From contig NZ_CP022655.2 of NCBI RefSeq assembly GCF_002243345.2, positions 2,854,501 through 2,918,500 on the forward strand: a stretch of 64,000 nt of DNA. The letters run 5' to 3'. Numbering within the stretch: position 1 is the first letter of the stretch; each line of letters begins with the position of its first letter. Positions 62,535 to 64,000 of the stretch are shown one piece after another. Below the pieces are notes generated by a model. That model was given only the letters and a program-made list of their open reading frames with translations. It did not search any database and was not told the origin of the DNA. The position numbers were made by a program, and so were the translations under genes. The stretch is from Paenibacillus sp. RUD330 (GTDB taxonomy: Bacteria > Bacillota > Bacilli > Paenibacillales > Paenibacillaceae).

Positions 62535-63221
62535 CTATTCGTTTGGAAACGTGTAAACGATAATGCTTTGATCCTTGTCGAACTTCCAGTCGAGGTACAG
62601 ACCGTCGGGGGTGCGGCCCACCGCGCGGTTCATGTCGACTTCCGTGAGCAGCATGGATTTTTCCAGCGAGCGCTTCGCTACGCGAAGCGCCGGCTCGTAG
62701 CCGGCCCGGAGCAATTCCTTCTCCAGCTTGATCAGAATGCCGGACCGGAACACGATCAACGTCCGTGGATTCGTCCAGAACGAATAAAGCTTGTCAGGAA
62801 GCTTCTCGGCTTCTTCCGATATCCTTCTCACCGATTCGTGTATGTACGGCTTGCCTCTGTACTTCTCCTGATGCGCTTCGAATTTGGTGCTGTCGACCAA
62901 CCCGACCATGATTCCGGAGTGGTTGTCCAGGTTCCAGTCGTAATACACATCCATAATCTCCAGATCCAGCGACTCCTGAACGAGAGCCTTGAAATCCGGC
63001 AGAAGGAGATCCATTACGAGCTGGCGCATTTCCCTGACAGCCTCGTCCTTGTTCTGCTGCAGCATGATCTTCTCGACCACGCTGACGAACTGGCGGAAAT
63101 GCATGGTCACGCATACTTCATTGCTTGAAACGAAAATCGATTCCGGACCTTTGCCGAAGCGGTCTCGGAGCAATTTGCCCATTTGGCTGGTCAATTGGGA
63201 CAGAGCGGCACGGTTCTCCAA
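62535..63221 (-). CDS. Tandem DUF2294 (MpsC-like) protein
   Basis: A 228-residue soluble protein that seems to hold two copies of the DUF2294 domain (about residues 10-115 and 140-228). Each begins with a strand pair (FGKGPESIFVSSNEVCV; NPRTLIVFRSGILI), then a helix with basic residues and a closing strand pair with D-N-x-x-G-I or D-K-D-Q-S-I (NHSGIMVGLVD; DQSIIVYTFPNE). DUF2294/MpsC proteins are linked to the MpsABC membrane-potential/CO2 system, but no mpsAB genes are seen here. The start is TTG 63221 with AAAGGA about 10 nt upstream. Confidence 0.75.
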   Translation of the reverse strand: MENRAALSQLTSQMGKLLRDRFGKGPESIFVSSNEVCVTMHFRQFVSVVEKIMLQQNKDEAVREMRQLVMDLLLPDFKALVQESLDLEIMDVYYDWNLDNHSGIMVGLVDSTKFEAHQEKYRGKPYIHESVRRISEEAEKLPDKLYSFWTNPRTLIVFRSGILIKLEKELLRAGYEPALRVAKRSLEKSMLLTEVDMNRAVGRTPDGLYLDWKFDKDQSIIVYTFPNE

Positions 63222-63276
63222 CCTGTAGTCATCCTTTTAGCTAGTATCAAAAACGATTTTGAACTTGGACGTCGCC

Positions 63277-63285
63277 ATTATAGCA
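63277..63285 (-). promoter_or_regulatory. Extended -10 promoter of the DUF2294 gene
   Basis: On the minus strand TGCTATAAT (63285-63277), about 56 bp before the TTG start. No clear -35 is seen. Confidence 0.5.
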
Positions 63286-63478
63286 TATAATGCCATCGAT
63301 AGATAGAGATGCTTATCGACAGAATGAGCGCCCGGATCCTGTCCCGGCTGATATGGAAACAGGCTGGGACATCAGGCGATGCCGTCATCAATGTTCGTGT
63401 TTTGATTGAATATACCCGATTCTAACAGTGATGAAGGTAACTGTTGTGATTATTTACGAATATTTTAGCCCGAATACG

Positions 63479-63507
63479 TTGACACATACGCAATTCCCGG
63501 TTATCAT
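63479..63507 (+). promoter_or_regulatory. Sigma-A promoter of the riboswitch transcript
   Basis: TTGACA (63479-63484), a 17-bp spacer and TATCAT (63502-63507). Transcription would start near 63514, about 17 nt before the aptamer P1 helix. From 63286 to 63478 I see nothing else. Confidence 0.8.
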
Positions 63508-63530
63508 TTCACTTGTCGCCTTACCCGGCG

Positions 63531-63599
63531 CGTTCGTATATCCCCGATAATAAGGTTCGGGGGTCTCTACAAGGAACCTCAAATTCCTGGCTACGAACG
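63531..63599 (+). ncRNA. Probable guanine-class purine riboswitch aptamer
   Basis: Three helices of the purine aptamer form: P1 CGTTCGTA/TACGAACG, P2 CCCCGA/TCGGGG, P3 AGGAA/TTCCT. Loop L2 ends AATAAGG and L3 is CCTCAAA, so the G37-C61 and G38-C60 kissing pairs are kept (xpt numbering). J2/3 is TCTCTAC, keeping U47, U49, C50, U51 and A52; the flipped-out base 48 is C. J3/1 is GC: base 74 is C, the guanine-specifying base, while base 73 is G rather than the usual A. P1 continues into alternative pairings at 63596-63620. Confidence 0.8.
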
Positions 63600-63637
63600 G
63601 GATGCTTTCGCATACCCGTTTGCAGCCGGGATTTTTT
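63596..63637 (+). promoter_or_regulatory. Expression platform of the purine riboswitch
   Basis: AACGGGATGC with GCATACCCGTT (63596-63620) uses bases of the P1 3' strand, so it competes with ligand-bound P1. Part of it (CCCG, 63615-63618) can instead pair with CGGG (63627-63630), which is followed by six T residues (63632-63637). This fits an OFF switch with antiterminator and terminator, although the terminator stem is short. Confidence 0.5.
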
Positions 63638-63661
63638 GATGAAGCCGGGAGGATGATTAGG

Positions 63662-64000
63662 ATGGGAAAATATGACGTGATCATTGTCGGAGCCGGTCCC
63701 GCCGGCATTTTTGCCAGCTATGAGCTGACGCTGCGGCATCCGGGACTGAACGTTCTGCTTGTGGACAAAGGCCATGATATTTACCGCCGCAGCTGTCCCA
63801 TACTGGAAGAAAAGATCCAGCTCTGCCCGCCAGCGGCAGGCAAGAAAGACTTTGCCGGCTGCCTGCCGGCCTGCTCCATCACAGCCGGCTTCGGCGGCGC
63901 AGGAGCTTACAGCGACGGCAAATTCAACATTACGACCGAATTCGGAGGCTGGCTGACGGATTACCTCGCCCCCTCCAAGGTTCTGGAGCTGATCCGCTAC
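63662..64000 (+). CDS. FAD-dependent dehydrogenase, COG2509-like (3' end outside window)
   Basis: The first 113 codons of a flavoprotein. MGKYDVIIVGAGPAGIFASY is the FAD-binding beta-alpha-beta motif, VLLVDKGHDIYRRSCPI the end of strand 2, and a cysteine-containing segment then leads to GFGGAGAYSDGKFN. The order RxCPI, then GGAGAxSDGK, is that of the COG2509 flavin dehydrogenases, which lack an assigned reaction. The ATG at 63662 lies 9 nt after GGAGG. A promoter, purine-type aptamer and platform precede it. The protein continues beyond the window. Confidence 0.85.
   Translation, partial: MGKYDVIIVGAGPAGIFASYELTLRHPGLNVLLVDKGHDIYRRSCPILEEKIQLCPPAAGKKDFAGCLPACSITAGFGGAGAYSDGKFNITTEFGGWLTDYLAPSKVLELIRY

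Overview
The window reads as chromosome from a GC-rich, endospore-forming member of the Bacillota, most like Paenibacillaceae. The grounds are a GerA-type spore germination operon, an EfeUOB iron system behind a Fur box, a FadR/FadF-type fatty-acid regulon laid out as in Bacilli, an FMN riboswitch, a probable purine riboswitch, and consistently strong GGAGG ribosome binding sites. I see no transposase, prophage, CRISPR array, rRNA or tRNA. Both ends cut through a gene.

Layout: 1-6.2 kb holds single-gene accessory functions (two methyltransferases, GNAT, a phosphatase/APH pair, RluA-type pseudouridine synthase, DUF1801, DUF1697). 6.3-10.1 kb is a spore germinant receptor operon in the order B-A-C. 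10.1-16.1 kb has an MBL hydrolase, a short-type 6-phosphogluconate dehydrogenase and efeUOB under a consensus promoter and a 15-bp Fur box. 16.2-25.5 kb is mixed: methyltransferase, MFS, nicotinamidase, small unknown proteins, a cell-wall amidase, and a divergent LysR/EamA pair. 25.6-34.3 kb is a tightly packed minus-strand array (MocR regulator, response regulator, histidine kinase, ABC ATPase, FtsX-type permease) with an MFS gene divergent from MocR. 34.5-41 kb has a YtkA-like lipoprotein, an EamA transporter behind an FMN riboswitch, an alkyltransferase-like protein, a DinG/XPD-type helicase and a repeat-bearing lipoprotein.

41.2-55.3 kb is a fatty-acid beta-oxidation island. On the minus strand lie fadF, then fadN-fadA-fadE-acyl-CoA ligase-thioesterase. 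On the plus strand lie fadR-etfB-etfA and a fadH-like dienoyl-CoA reductase. Acyl-CoA would be made by the ligase and oxidised by FadE, passing electrons through EtfAB to the membrane iron-sulfur protein FadF; FadN and FadA complete the spiral. FadR probably controls the island through an exact 18-bp palindrome upstream of its own gene.

55.4-58.8 kb carries selU and selD (tRNA selenouridine) divergent from an ArsP-like permease. 58.8-63.2 kb carries a PDZ/Lon-like protease, glutaminase, a histidine-kinase homologue lacking its catalytic residues, and a DUF2294 protein. The window ends with a FAD-dependent dehydrogenase (COG2509-like) preceded by a promoter and a probable guanine-class riboswitch, which is the observation I rate highest.
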